In this document: positions 1-8,653 of the stretch, one piece after another | Layout of the letters: the number at the start of each line of letters is the position of its first letter | Position numbering within the stretch: the stretch's first letter is position 1 | Assembly (NCBI GenBank): GCA_019695215.1 | Contig: JAIBAK010000028.1 | Location: forward strand, 1 to 44,016 | DNA length: 44,016 bases | Direction: 5' to 3' | From: Bacteroidia bacterium | GTDB lineage: Bacteria > Bacteroidota > Bacteroidia > UKL13-3 | Notes under the pieces: model-generated | Database searches by the model: none | Told to the model about the DNA's origin: nothing | The model's input: only the letters and a program-made list of their open reading frames with translations | Made by a program: the position numbers and the translations under genes

Positions 1-1613
1 ACCAGTGCATCTGCGGTATTCAGTTTTTCTACTTCTTCCTTGGCTTTGCGGTCGGTTTCGGCATTGGCCTCGGCTTCTTTTTTCATTTTCTCAATTTCTT
101 CCTTGCTCAGTCCGCTCGATGATTCAATGCGTATTTTCTGTTCTTTACCGGTGCCTTTGTCTTTAGCACTCACATGGAGAATACCGTTGGCATCAATATC
201 AAACGTAACTTCAACCTGCGGCACACCACGCGGTGCAGGCGGAATACCGTCTAAGTGAAAACGGCCAATGGTGCGGTTGTCGCGGGCCATGGGGCGCTCG
301 CCCTGCAGTACGTGAATTTCTACCGATGGCTGGTTGTCGCTGGCCGTAGAGAATGTTTCACTCTTTTTGGTAGGGATGGTGGTATTTGATTCAATCAAAC
401 GGGTCATTACACCGCCCATGGTTTCAATACCCAATGAAAGCGGAGTTACATCAAGCAACAGCACATCTTTCACTTCACCGGTGAGCACACCACCCTGAAT
501 AGATGCTCCAATGGCTACTACTTCATCGGGGTTCACTCCTTTATTGGGGGCTTTCCCAAAAAACTTTTCAACGGCAGCCTGTATGGCCGGAATACGGGTA
601 GAGCCTCCTACCAGAATAATTTCGTCAATATCGCTGGTTTTGTAACCTGCATTTTCCAAAGCCGATTTACATGGGGCAATGGTACGCTGAATTAAATCGT
701 CAACTAATTGCTCAAATTTGGCGCGGCTTAGTGTGCGTACTAAGTGTTTTGGAATTCCGTCAACCGGCATAATGTAAGGCAGGTTGATTTCGGTAGAGGT
801 GGTGCTTGATAATTCTATCTTGGCTTTTTCGGCAGCTTCTTTCAAACGCTGCAATGCCATAGGGTCTTTGCTCAGGTCAAGTCCGCTGTTTTCGTCTTTA
901 AATTCCTGAACTAACCAGTCAATAATTTTCTGGTCAAAGTCATCACCACCCAGATGTGTATCTCCATCCGTTGATTTTACTTCAAAAACACCGTCACCCA
1001 AATCAAGTACCGATACGTCATGTGTACCTCCACCGCAGTCAAACACCACAATTTTCTGGTCTTTGTGTTTTTTATCCATACCGTAGGCAAGAGCGGCAGC
1101 CGTAGGTTCGTTTATAATTCTTTTTACGGTGAGGCCTGCAATTTCTCCGGCTTCTTTAGTAGCCTGACGCTGGGCATCGTTAAAATACGCAGGTACGGTA
1201 ATTACGGCTTCGGTTACTTCCTGTCCCAGGTAATCTTCGGCAGTTTTTTTCATTTTCTGAAGTATCATGGCCGAAATTTCCTGAGGGGTAAACAGGCGTC
1301 CGTCAATATTTACGCGCGGGGTATTGTTATCTCCCTTATCAACTTTGTAAGGCACGCGTTTAATTTCGGCAGTTACCTGATCGTAGTTGTTTCCCATAAA
1401 ACGTTTAATGGAGAAAATGGTGTTTTTGGGGTTGGTAATCGCCTGACGTTTGGCAGGGTCACCTACTTTGCGTTCACCATCTTTCATAAAAGCCACAATT
1501 GAAGGAGTAGTTCTTTTTCCTTCGCTGTTGGCAATCACCACCGGCTCGTTTCCTTCCATTACCGATACGCAGCTGTTAGTGGTTCCTAAGTCAATTCCTA
1601 TAATTTTTCCCAT
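1..1613 (-). CDS. dnaK: Chaperone protein DnaK (Hsp70), C-terminus cut by window edge
   Basis: Cytoplasmic ATP-dependent chaperone that works with DnaJ and GrpE. The reverse strand from ATG at 1613 reads a continuous Hsp70: N-terminal [11 protein letters not shown] phosphate-1 motif at residues 5-15, [40 protein letters not shown] (phosphate 2), [11 protein letters not shown] (adenosine motif), then the substrate-binding domain with [14 protein letters not shown]. It continues into the helical lid and runs off the window after about 537 residues, so roughly the last 100 residues are missing. No frameshift is seen. It lies 138 nt downstream of the lipoprotein gene on the same strand and has its own likely promoter, so it need not be co-transcribed. 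Identification is very secure. Confidence 0.98.
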   Translation of the reverse strand, partial: MGKIIGIDLGTTNSCVSVMEGNEPVVIANSEGKRTTPSIVAFMKDGERKVGDPAKRQAITNPKNTIFSIKRFMGNNYDQVTAEIKRVPYKVDKGDNNTPRVNIDGRLFTPQEISAMILQKMKKTAEDYLGQEVTEAVITVPAYFNDAQRQATKEAGEIAGLTVKRIINEPTAAALAYGMDKKHKDQKIVVFDCGGGTHDVSVLDLGDGVFEVKSTDGDTHLGGDDFDQKIIDWLVQEFKDENSGLDLSKDPMALQRLKEAAEKAKIELSSTTSTEINLPYIMPVDGIPKHLVRTLSRAKFEQLVDDLIQRTIAPCKSALENAGYKTSDIDEIILVGGSTRIPAIQAAVEKFFGKAPNKGVNPDEVVAIGASIQGGVLTGEVKDVLLLDVTPLSLGIETMGGVMTRLIESNTTIPTKKSETFSTASDNQPSVEIHVLQGERPMARDNRTIGRFHLDGIPPAPRGVPQVEVTFDIDANGILHVSAKDKGTGKEQKIRIESSSGLSKEEIEKMKKEAEANAETDRKAKEEVEKLNTADAL

Positions 1614-1665
1614 AAATGTAAAAGTTTCTGTGTTTGTTGTGTCTTGTGCTTATCAAGCCGCTTGC

Positions 1666-1697
1666 CAAAGGAATTTTCTGCCAAAAACAGCAGGCAA
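1666..1697 (-). promoter_or_regulatory. Candidate dnaK promoter
   Basis: On the minus strand a TTG (complement of 1695-1697) is followed after 21 nt by TTCCTTTG (complement of 1666-1673), one mismatch from the Bacteroidota -7 box TAnnTTTG. Start of transcription would fall about 45 nt before the dnaK ATG. Inference from consensus only. Confidence 0.35.
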
Positions 1698-1751
1698 TGT
1701 CAGGAAATAAAAAGAGGACGGAAAAAATTATGGTGTCAAAAAGGCAGAAAC

Positions 1752-2780
1752 CTAGAAAAAGTTAAGGGCTTTTAGTGGAGTTGCATTAGCCATAATGTTC
1801 TGCATATTAGTAGAGAAAGGGATACCCTTAATTTCGTTCATGTTGCGGCTGCTGAAAATACCCAAGCCGTTTTTGATATTGGTGTAAGTAACATTTTTTT
1901 GCACCACACCAAAACTCGGGGCATTGAGCTTAACATACGTATACAATTCTTCGGATGCACTCGAAACCCTGAAGTCCAGCGAATAAGCCCTGCGTTTTAC
2001 ATTTGATTTTAAGGGAATATTGGCCAGCAGAAAATTGAAAAATTCACTTTGTTTTATATTTCTCGACAAGGCATCGCCACCGCTGCGGTTTGGAGTGGGA
2101 ATATCAGGTTCAATTGGCCAGTCGAGCACCTGTTGAACCGAATCAATAATCTGTCCCTGAGGGTTCAGGGTATAATCGGTGTAATGAATACGGGCCATTA
2201 AATCGCAGGCATAGGCATAGGCAGCGGTTTTCCAGCTTACCGGATAATATTGGTCCTGTCCATTCAGGCTTTGTGATTTTACCTCGAACGGAAGTAAAAG
2301 CGAACGCGAAGGATTTTTCCAGGTAATGGAGTCAACAAGGCTTACCGGGCTTTCGTTCTGAAAAGTTTCTTTGGTGTCGTTATCGGTGACGAGCAGGTTG
2401 TAAGCCGCGTATTTATCCAATAACACATCGGTGTAGTAAATAAAGTTGCTGTCGCTGGCAAAGGTTCCGGGTTTCATGGGAATGGAGTTGTCCTTTTTCA
2501 GAATAATTTCGCTGCCATTGGCCACGTTAATGAGTTTTACCGTAATATTTTTGAAATAAAGCGAATCGGTAATTTTTGCATAGTCATATGCATTGCCGCT
2601 CCCGTTTTGGAAGGTTTTCATAATGCGTATGTACTGGCGGGGCTGGTTAATGTCGAGTAACCCGTAAACCACAGCCGTAGCTTTATAAGGCGCATTGATA
2701 TCAAGCTTGGTAGAGCAAGAGATACTGAACAAAATAAGCAACACTGTTGTGCCGGTTGCCCACAGGCTGTGTTTAAACAT
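1752..2780 (-). CDS. DUF4249-type outer-membrane lipoprotein
   Basis: Predicted lipoprotein of about 342 residues. I start it at the ATG at 2780, because translation from there begins directly with a signal peptide (MFKHSLW, then a hydrophobic stretch) ending at Cys22 in a lipobox-like FSISC. The open frame extends upstream to 2870, but that would add 30 polar residues before the signal and overlap the divergent gene. After the Cys come a KLDINAPY segment, repeated beta-rich sequence and a C-terminal KGIPFSTNMQNI region. The pattern matches the Bacteroidota DUF4249 family (function unknown, often encoded near TonB-dependent receptors, though none is in view). No catalytic motif is seen. The family call is from memory of its hallmarks; function is open. 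Confidence 0.7.
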   Translation of the reverse strand: MFKHSLWATGTTVLLILFSISCSTKLDINAPYKATAVVYGLLDINQPRQYIRIMKTFQNGSGNAYDYAKITDSLYFKNITVKLINVANGSEIILKKDNSIPMKPGTFASDSNFIYYTDVLLDKYAAYNLLVTDNDTKETFQNESPVSLVDSITWKNPSRSLLLPFEVKSQSLNGQDQYYPVSWKTAAYAYACDLMARIHYTDYTLNPQGQIIDSVQQVLDWPIEPDIPTPNRSGGDALSRNIKQSEFFNFLLANIPLKSNVKRRAYSLDFRVSSASEELYTYVKLNAPSFGVVQKNVTYTNIKNGLGIFSSRNMNEIKGIPFSTNMQNIMANATPLKALNFF

Positions 2781-2835
2781 GGCGGCAAATTTAATCCTTA
2801 ATCGGAAACTTTGATGTGCCTTATTTTTTTTATTC

Positions 2836-3651
2836 ATGCCGTTTAAAAAAGTCGTTGCTTGTGTGTGCATAGTCCTGTTTAGCCATTCAGGGGTTGCATG
2901 GGCTCAATCCATTGCGGCCGATTTTAGTAAAGAAGTTGTTGCCGAAACGTTTGATAACAATCAGCTTCAGTGGGAACAAAACAGCAATGCCGATAAGTTT
3001 TGCATACTAAGCGAAGGAAGGTATTGCATTAAGCGACATAATACCGAAACGGGAGAGTTTTATTTTAATTCGCTGATTCCGGTGTTTGATAATTTTGATC
3101 TTACGGTTGAAATGGCATTGGATGCTCATAGTAATAAAAATCAATCGGCAGGAGTGGTATTTATGGCCGATGCCGGATTATCAAATCTGATGGTGCTTGA
3201 AGTAAATGCCAATAAACAGTACCGCCTCTGGAGCAAACGCGGTGACGAAAAAATATACCTGAGCGGAGGCAATGAGCAGGGTTGGGAAAAATCGAACCTG
3301 CTAAGAGGAGGAAAAGCTGCGAATACCATCGAAATTAAAAGCGACAGCGGAAATTATGAGGTTTACTTTAACAACTCTCCTGCCTTTACTTTTACAGACG
3401 AAAATTTTAAAAACGGCACCATTGGTTTGTATGTGGCAGCCAATACCTATGTAAATTTCGATTCGTTTACCATTTTAAAGAAGGCTGTGCCGTTGCAGCC
3501 GGTAGTAAAATCTGCTGATGGTATGCCTAAACAAAATGCCACGCCCCCAAACAGTTCGGGTCTTACCGATGAGCAAAAGCTAATTTTACTCGAAAAGCAG
3601 GTAGAGGAATTGCGCAGGCAACTGGAAGCTTGCAGGGCACAAAAACCGTAA
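2836..3651 (+). CDS. Secreted LamG/DUF1080-like beta-sandwich protein
   Basis: 271 residues. A signal peptide (residues 1-23, ending GVAWA before QS) predicts export to the periplasm or beyond. Residues about 35-215 read as a concanavalin-like beta-sandwich: FDNNQLQWE, DFYF-like strands, SAGVVFMAD, the NYEVYFNN strand and IGLYVAANTYVNFDSFTI near the end, a layout shared with DUF1080/LamG modules that often bind or cleave carbohydrate. A Pro/Asn-rich linker follows, then a short coiled coil at about 243-268 (LTDEQKLILLEKQVEELRRQLE). It is divergent from the lipoprotein gene with 55 nt between starts. No catalytic residues could be assigned, so a binding or envelope role is as likely as hydrolysis. 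Confidence 0.65.
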   Translation: MPFKKVVACVCIVLFSHSGVAWAQSIAADFSKEVVAETFDNNQLQWEQNSNADKFCILSEGRYCIKRHNTETGEFYFNSLIPVFDNFDLTVEMALDAHSNKNQSAGVVFMADAGLSNLMVLEVNANKQYRLWSKRGDEKIYLSGGNEQGWEKSNLLRGGKAANTIEIKSDSGNYEVYFNNSPAFTFTDENFKNGTIGLYVAANTYVNFDSFTILKKAVPLQPVVKSADGMPKQNATPPNSSGLTDEQKLILLEKQVEELRRQLEACRAQKP

Positions 3652-3706
3652 AAAATTTGCTCCTGCTCAAAAACAGCTAACTTCGCTGCATTAAACATTT
3701 TGTTTT

Positions 3707-4528
3707 ATGTCAACCCAAACCCACAAGGAAGTTAAAAAGGTAACCACGCATGTTTTGCAGGAAATGAAAATGCGCGGTGAAAAAATTTCCATGCTCACGG
3801 CCTATGATTACAGTATGGCCAAAATTTTTGATGAGGCACGCATTGATGTATTGCTTGTGGGCGACTCGGCCAGCAATGTGATGCACGGGCACGAAACCAC
3901 CCTGCCTATCACTCTGGATGAAATGATTTCGCATGCCGCGGCAGTTATTAAGGCGGTTGACAGGGCTTTGGTGGTAGTTGATTTGCCCTTTGGTTCCTAT
4001 CAGGGAAATTCGAAGGAAGCACTTAATTCATCCATTCGCATTATGAAGGAAGCCGAGGCACATGCCGTAAAATTAGAAGGTGGCGAAGAAGTGGTGGAAT
4101 CAATTAAACGCATTTTAACCGCGGGTATTCCGGTAATGGGGCATTTGGGATTAACTCCCCAAAGTATCTATAAATTCGGCACCTATGAAGTGCGTGCGAA
4201 AGAGGAAGCTGAAGCCGAAAAATTAGTTCGCGATGCCAAAACACTGGAGGATTCCGGTTGTTTCGCATTAGTGCTCGAAAAAATTCCGGCCACTCTGGCC
4301 AAACGGGTGCAGGATTCTATTCAGATTCCCGTAATTGGTATAGGTGCGGGGCCGCATGTAGCGGGGCAGGTATTGGTGAGTCATGATATGCTTGGAATAA
4401 ACAAAGATTTTTCTCCTAAGTTTTTGCGCAGGTACCTTAACTTATTTGATGAAATTAAGAAGGCAGTAGAACAATATGTGGATGATGTAAAAACCGGGGA
4501 TTTCCCCAACCAAAAGGAGCAATATTAA
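3707..4528 (+). CDS. panB: 3-methyl-2-oxobutanoate hydroxymethyltransferase
   Basis: First step of pantothenate (hence coenzyme A) synthesis: transfers a hydroxymethyl group from 5,10-methylene-tetrahydrofolate to 2-oxoisovalerate to give ketopantoate. 273 residues, normal family length. Visible active-site blocks are [13 protein letters not shown] (metal ligand Asp53), [11 protein letters not shown] (Asp92), AVKLEGGEE (Glu124) and [13 protein letters not shown] (likely catalytic Glu191), plus [14 protein letters not shown] and [16 protein letters not shown] 22-residue N-terminal extension of polar residues precedes the barrel. It ends 1 nt before the start of the pseudouridine synthase, suggesting one transcript. 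A TAACTTCG element lies about 25 nt before the ATG and could be the -7 box. Confidence 0.97.
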   Translation: MSTQTHKEVKKVTTHVLQEMKMRGEKISMLTAYDYSMAKIFDEARIDVLLVGDSASNVMHGHETTLPITLDEMISHAAAVIKAVDRALVVVDLPFGSYQGNSKEALNSSIRIMKEAEAHAVKLEGGEEVVESIKRILTAGIPVMGHLGLTPQSIYKFGTYEVRAKEEAEAEKLVRDAKTLEDSGCFALVLEKIPATLAKRVQDSIQIPVIGIGAGPHVAGQVLVSHDMLGINKDFSPKFLRRYLNLFDEIKKAVEQYVDDVKTGDFPNQKEQY

Positions 4529-4529
4529 T

Positions 4530-5183
4530 TTGAAAGTTCTGTTTGAAGACAACCATTTGATTGCTGTTGAAAAACGCAGTGGTCAATCCGTGCAGCCCGA
4601 GCCGGGAAAGCCGGTAAGTCTGGAGGAAGAGGTAAAACAATACCTTAAGGATAAATATCATAAGCCGGGGGATGTTTTTCTGGGAGTGATTCACCGGTTG
4701 GATATGCCCGTGAGCGGAGTGGTGTTATTTGCCAGAACCAGCAAGGCCCTTGAGCGTATGAATAAATTGTTTCATGACCGCGAGGTACATAAATGGTATA
4801 TCGCCAATGTGCATGGTGCTCCTGACGGGGAAGAGGGGTTAATTACCCACTACCTGAAACGGGATGAGAAGCGGAATTTTACCAAAGCATTTATAAACGA
4901 AGCACCGGGCACACAAAAGGCACAACTTGAATATGAAGTGCTGGGACATAAAAAGAACAGCACCATTCTGAAAATAAAATTACTTACCGGACGCAAACAT
5001 CAGATAAGGGCACAACTTGCCGCTTTGGGTTGCCCCATAATAGGGGATACCAAATACGGCTCGGATAAACCGCTGCCTGAACACGCTATCCGCCTGCAGT
5101 CGGCTGAACTTTCGTTTACCCATCCGGTTACCGGAGATGCGATTGTGATAGCAGCCGGGCCTCCTTCGTGGCTAACAAACTAA
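4530..5183 (+). CDS. RluA-family pseudouridine synthase
   Basis: Isomerises uridine to pseudouridine in RNA. 217 residues with no S4 domain, so a short RluA-type enzyme. The signature VIHRLDMPVSGVVLFARTSKA carries catalytic Asp58. Later blocks include EVHKWYIANVHG and LLTGRKHQIRAQLAALGCPIIGDTKYG, the usual RluA C-terminal motif. The start is TTG at 4530, one base after the panB stop, supported by the AAAAGGAG ribosome-binding sequence about 10 nt upstream, one of the few clear Shine-Dalgarno sequences in the window. No in-frame ATG gives a complete N-terminus. The target base cannot be told from sequence; tRNA or 23S rRNA are both possible. Confidence 0.9.
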   Translation: MKVLFEDNHLIAVEKRSGQSVQPEPGKPVSLEEEVKQYLKDKYHKPGDVFLGVIHRLDMPVSGVVLFARTSKALERMNKLFHDREVHKWYIANVHGAPDGEEGLITHYLKRDEKRNFTKAFINEAPGTQKAQLEYEVLGHKKNSTILKIKLLTGRKHQIRAQLAALGCPIIGDTKYGSDKPLPEHAIRLQSAELSFTHPVTGDAIVIAAGPPSWLTN

Positions 5184-5186
5184 TCA

Positions 5187-6281
5187 ATGAAAATAAATTT
5201 TAAAAACATTCTGATCAACACGACTATTTTTATGGTCTCCCTGCTGTTGTGTTTTGGCGCTGCTGAAATGACTTTTCGCTGGATGATTTTCGGGGATAAT
5301 AAGAAATTTGCCAACCTGCGCAATCCCGGAGATTATGCCGACTGGAATTCGGAATATGTTTACTGGTATCTGCTTACCAAATGGAATTTAAACGGATATC
5401 TTCCGGCCTTTTCTGTACCTCTAATCGGATGGGTTACCCCAAGATACAACGGCCTCACATTCGAGCACATCGAAGATAAAGCGGTAGGAGAGAAAAGGCC
5501 TGTACTGCTTTATGGAGATTCGTTTTCGAGTTGTGTAGACAGCACTGTTTGCTTCGATGAGTTTTTAAATGCCGATAGTTCATTTTCACAAAAACATCAT
5601 TTATTGAATTTCGGAACGGGCGGGTTCGGGGTAGACCAGATTCAGTTGCTTATGTCGAAAACAGTGGGTAAATACAGGAAGCCATTTGTGGTATTAGGGT
5701 TCCTTACATTTGATCTCGACCGCGCTAACATGCCTTTCCGCGATTCTTCAAAACCATATTACACCATTGAGCATGATAGCCTGCAATTGCATACTGATCA
5801 TTTAAATATTACACCGCGTGAATTCATTGAGCAGCAATCGCCCGGTTTTACTTTTTATATGTGGCGGAAACTGCTGTTTAATCCTTACCTGAATGAAAGA
5901 TTCGAAATTTTGAGAAAAATAAGGGTGAGGCGTGATGCCGGGTTCACCAAAGAAAAAATAAAACTTAATAAGCTTATTCTTGATAAGGTAGTGGCACAAC
6001 TACAGGCAGCTAATATAGATTATGTGTTTTTAGTTTTCTCGTGTTATGATGATTTTATAACCCCACCGGGTAAAAACTGGAGAGAAAATTTTATAAAGGA
6101 GTACACCACACAAAATCAGGTTCCGGTCATTTGGGCCAAAGATATCATGTACCGCAACCTTAAAAACAATGATGATATTGTCAATTTTTTTATTCCGGTT
6201 GACGGGCATCCTACTTCTAAATTTAACCGGCTTATTTCAGAAGAATTGATTCGTTGTATTAAAAAATCCTCTTTCGAGTAA
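5187..6281 (+). CDS. Membrane-anchored SGNH-hydrolase-like protein
   Basis: 364 residues. One N-terminal membrane segment at about 8-31 anchors a large extracytoplasmic domain. The domain has the order of SGNH/GDSL-fold enzymes: VLLYGDSFSSCVD (block I, Ser112), LNFGTGGFGVDQ (block II Gly region) and a C-terminal DGHPTSKFN (Asp and His of block V). That is the layout of polysaccharide O-acyl esterases and related proteins such as AlgX-like and DHHW families. It follows the pseudouridine synthase by 3 nt and may be co-transcribed, though no functional link is evident. Substrate unknown; the exact subfamily is uncertain, but the catalytic triad elements look intact. Confidence 0.65.
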   Translation: MKINFKNILINTTIFMVSLLLCFGAAEMTFRWMIFGDNKKFANLRNPGDYADWNSEYVYWYLLTKWNLNGYLPAFSVPLIGWVTPRYNGLTFEHIEDKAVGEKRPVLLYGDSFSSCVDSTVCFDEFLNADSSFSQKHHLLNFGTGGFGVDQIQLLMSKTVGKYRKPFVVLGFLTFDLDRANMPFRDSSKPYYTIEHDSLQLHTDHLNITPREFIEQQSPGFTFYMWRKLLFNPYLNERFEILRKIRVRRDAGFTKEKIKLNKLILDKVVAQLQAANIDYVFLVFSCYDDFITPPGKNWRENFIKEYTTQNQVPVIWAKDIMYRNLKNNDDIVNFFIPVDGHPTSKFNRLISEELIRCIKKSSFE

Positions 6282-6412
6282 CCCACATTTCCTAAGTTCC
6301 CGAATTTTTGAGGTTTTAGCGAAATATGCCATAGTGCCCTTAAAATAAATGCATTAACTATTTGGTTACAATAGCTTCACCTTGATTAATCTATGTTAAC
6401 TAAAGGTAAACC

Positions 6413-6468
6413 TTAACATTTGCTTAACATTCTGTTAAAACTGCGGTCACAATTTGATAAGACCTTTG
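6413..6468 (+). promoter_or_regulatory. Pho-box-like array of 11-bp-spaced repeats plus -7 box before the porin/pst unit
   Basis: Four 7-mers sit exactly 11 bp apart: TTAACAT (6413), TTAACAT (6424), TTAAAAC (6435) and GTCACAA (6446). The spacing and the TTAACA core resemble PhoP/PhoB-type direct-repeat operators, with one repeat per helical turn. A GACCTTTG element at 6461-6468 is one mismatch from the -7 consensus TAnnTTTG. The repeats cover the place where a -33 box would lie, as expected for an activator-dependent promoter. That the regulator is a PhoB-type protein is inference; no phoB/phoR gene is in the window. Confidence 0.6.
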
Positions 6469-6496
6469 CCGCAGAGAATTTACAAACCAATTATTT

Positions 6497-7810
6497 ATGA
6501 AATTTAACAAATTGTTCATGTTCATGATGCTGATGTTGCCGGCTGCAGGAGTTTCTTTTGCACAGGAGAACTCAACAGCTGACACCACTTTGGAAAGCTA
6601 CATTCGCTCATTAAATCAGTTAAAATCGGAAGTAGAGTTCCTTAAAAAAATTAAGATTAACGGGTGGGTTCAGGCACAGTACCAGCGAACAGATACCTTA
6701 GGTGCGGCTAATGTTGCAGGTGGAAATTTTGCCCCGGGGTCTGATAACCGGATTATTTTGCGAAGAGGACGTATTAAATTTACTCATGAGAGTAATTATG
6801 CTCAGTATGTATTGCAGGTGGATGTAATAGACCCAACACCTACCAACCCTACTACCTCGTTTGCCGTAAATGTACGCGATTTTTATACAAAAGTGACTTT
6901 ACCTTTTTATAAGCCATTATCATTTACGGTGGGTATGCAAAACCGCCCGTTTGGGTATGAGATTGCTTATTCTTCGCAATTTCGCGAAACTCCCGAGCGG
7001 TCGCGTTTTGTTCAAATGCTTTTCCCCAATGAGCGTGATTTGGGTGCTATGTTAACATGGGCAGCTGCCAACACATCTAAATGGCATGGATTAAAAATAA
7101 ATGCTGGCTTTTTTAACGGTACCGGCATTGCCAGGGAGTTTGATTCCAAAAAAGACTTCATGGGACAGATAATCTATAACCGCTCTACAAAAAATGAGAA
7201 AGTGCAGTATGGCATTGGAGTTTCTTACTATAATGGCGGGGTACGTGAGGTAACCAATGTTATTTACAAAGACATCAGTACGGATATGTCGGGGAATATT
7301 GCTTATGTTAAAGATAGTTCAAAAGTTCATAACGGACAGTATGCAAAGAGAAATTATATAGGAGCAGATGCGCAAATTTCGTTCGATACCAAACTTGGTT
7401 TAACTACCCTGAGAGGAGAATATGTAAGCGGAACACAACCGGGTGTATTAGATGCTACACGAAGCCCCGAGGTGCAACCGGCTACCGATGCCTATATCAG
7501 AAGTTTTAATGCAGGTTACTTTTACTTTATTCATAAAATTGCCAAGGCTCCGTTTCAGGTAGTATTTAAATACGACTGGTACGATCCTAATACTAAAGTA
7601 AAAGGAAATGAAGTAAGATCAGCAGGAAAATTCGGGCAGGGCGACATCAAATACACCACTTATGGTTACGGAGTAAACTATCTTATCACAGCCAATCTTA
7701 AATTAATGGCCTATTACGATCGGGTAATTAATGAAGCCACGCATGTAACCAACTTTTATACCGACAAAAAAGATAATGTGTATACCCTGCGAATTCAGTA
7801 CAGATTTTAA
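6497..7810 (+). CDS. Phosphate-selective porin O/P-type outer-membrane protein
   Basis: 437 residues with a signal peptide ending near Ala21-Gln23 (VSFAQ). A short coiled coil at about 30-52 (LESYIRSLNQLKSEVEFLKKI) resembles the trimerisation segment of OprO/OprP-type porins. The rest alternates hydrophobic and polar residues as in a 16-18 strand barrel, with RRGRIKFTHE, VGMQNRPFGYE, SRFVQMLFPNERDLGAML and a terminal YTLRIQYRF strand ending in Phe, the usual barrel-assembly signal. It lies between a Pho-box-like array and pstS, 19 nt before the latter, so uptake of phosphate (or polyphosphate) across the outer membrane is the likely job. Specificity is inferred from family and context. Confidence 0.85.
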   Translation: MKFNKLFMFMMLMLPAAGVSFAQENSTADTTLESYIRSLNQLKSEVEFLKKIKINGWVQAQYQRTDTLGAANVAGGNFAPGSDNRIILRRGRIKFTHESNYAQYVLQVDVIDPTPTNPTTSFAVNVRDFYTKVTLPFYKPLSFTVGMQNRPFGYEIAYSSQFRETPERSRFVQMLFPNERDLGAMLTWAAANTSKWHGLKINAGFFNGTGIAREFDSKKDFMGQIIYNRSTKNEKVQYGIGVSYYNGGVREVTNVIYKDISTDMSGNIAYVKDSSKVHNGQYAKRNYIGADAQISFDTKLGLTTLRGEYVSGTQPGVLDATRSPEVQPATDAYIRSFNAGYFYFIHKIAKAPFQVVFKYDWYDPNTKVKGNEVRSAGKFGQGDIKYTTYGYGVNYLITANLKLMAYYDRVINEATHVTNFYTDKKDNVYTLRIQYRF

Positions 7811-7829
7811 TTTATAAATTCATAAATAT

Positions 7830-8648
7830 ATGAAAAAGACAATAATTTTAATGGCAGCATTTCTAATAGCGGCTGCCGGACATATTCAGGCTCAGAAAAT
7901 AAAAGGAAGTGATACCGTGTTGCCACTTGCACAAAAAGAAGCCGAAGCTTTTATGAAAAAAAATAAAGGTTCGCGCATAACAGTAACCGGTGGTGGCAGC
8001 GGTGTGGGAATATCGGCACTAATTGAGAACACTACTGATATTGCTATGGCATCCCGTAAGATGAAGTTAAGTGAAAAAATGAAAGTGGGTGAAAGCGGGA
8101 AAACATCAGTTGAAACAGTTATTGCCTATGATGCACTGGCTGTAATTGTGAATCCAACTAATGCGGTGAGTCAGTTAACCCGCGAACAATTAGAAGGTAT
8201 TTTTACGGGCAAAATTAAAAACTGGAAAGAAGTAGGCGGAGAGAATATGCCTATAGTGGTATATGGCCGCGAAAGCAGTTCGGGGACTTATGATTTTTTT
8301 AAAGAACATGTGCTTAACAATAAAAATTATGCCCCCTCAGTAATGAGTATGCCGGCTACAGGAGCCATTGTGCAGTCGGTTAGTCAGACAAAAGGTGCGA
8401 TAGGATATGTGGGGCTGGCTTACGTTGAAAAAAATGTGAAGGCTATAAAGGTTTCATTTGATAAGGGGAAAAAATATGTAGCTCCTTCCGTTGCCACTGC
8501 AAAAGATAAATCATATCCTATCGTTCGCCCGTTGTTTTTTTACTATGTAACCGGCTCGGCTAAGATGGTAAAGCCTTTTGTAGACTTTATACTTTCGGCC
8601 GAAGGGCAGCGTATTGTTGAACTGGAAGGATTTATTACACTGAAGTAA
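7830..8648 (+). CDS. pstS: Phosphate-binding protein of ABC transporter
   Basis: Periplasmic receptor that delivers phosphate to PstCA. 272 residues. The signal peptide is cut near Ala21 (HIQAQ) and has no lipobox, so the protein should be soluble. Phosphate-binding blocks are visible: KIKGSDTVLPLAQ (25-35), TGGGSGVGISAL (53-64), GRESSSGTYDFF (146-157) and ATGAIVQSVSQTKGAIGYVG (177-195). Lobe 2 spans about 104-206. It is the first cytoplasm-directed component of the pst set and sits 5 nt before pstC. Identification is secure. Confidence 0.95.
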   Translation: MKKTIILMAAFLIAAAGHIQAQKIKGSDTVLPLAQKEAEAFMKKNKGSRITVTGGGSGVGISALIENTTDIAMASRKMKLSEKMKVGESGKTSVETVIAYDALAVIVNPTNAVSQLTREQLEGIFTGKIKNWKEVGGENMPIVVYGRESSSGTYDFFKEHVLNNKNYAPSVMSMPATGAIVQSVSQTKGAIGYVGLAYVEKNVKAIKVSFDKGKKYVAPSVATAKDKSYPIVRPLFFYYVTGSAKMVKPFVDFILSAEGQRIVELEGFITLK

Positions 8649-8653
8649 TTAGT

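Noticed and set aside
1020..1502. 160 aa plus-strand open frame inside dnaK
   Set aside because: Antisense shadow of dnaK, with no family features.
6391..6412. Additional Pho-box repeats TTAACTA and TAAACCT upstream of the main array
   Set aside because: They are out of the 11-bp phase with the four-repeat array, so they were left out of it.
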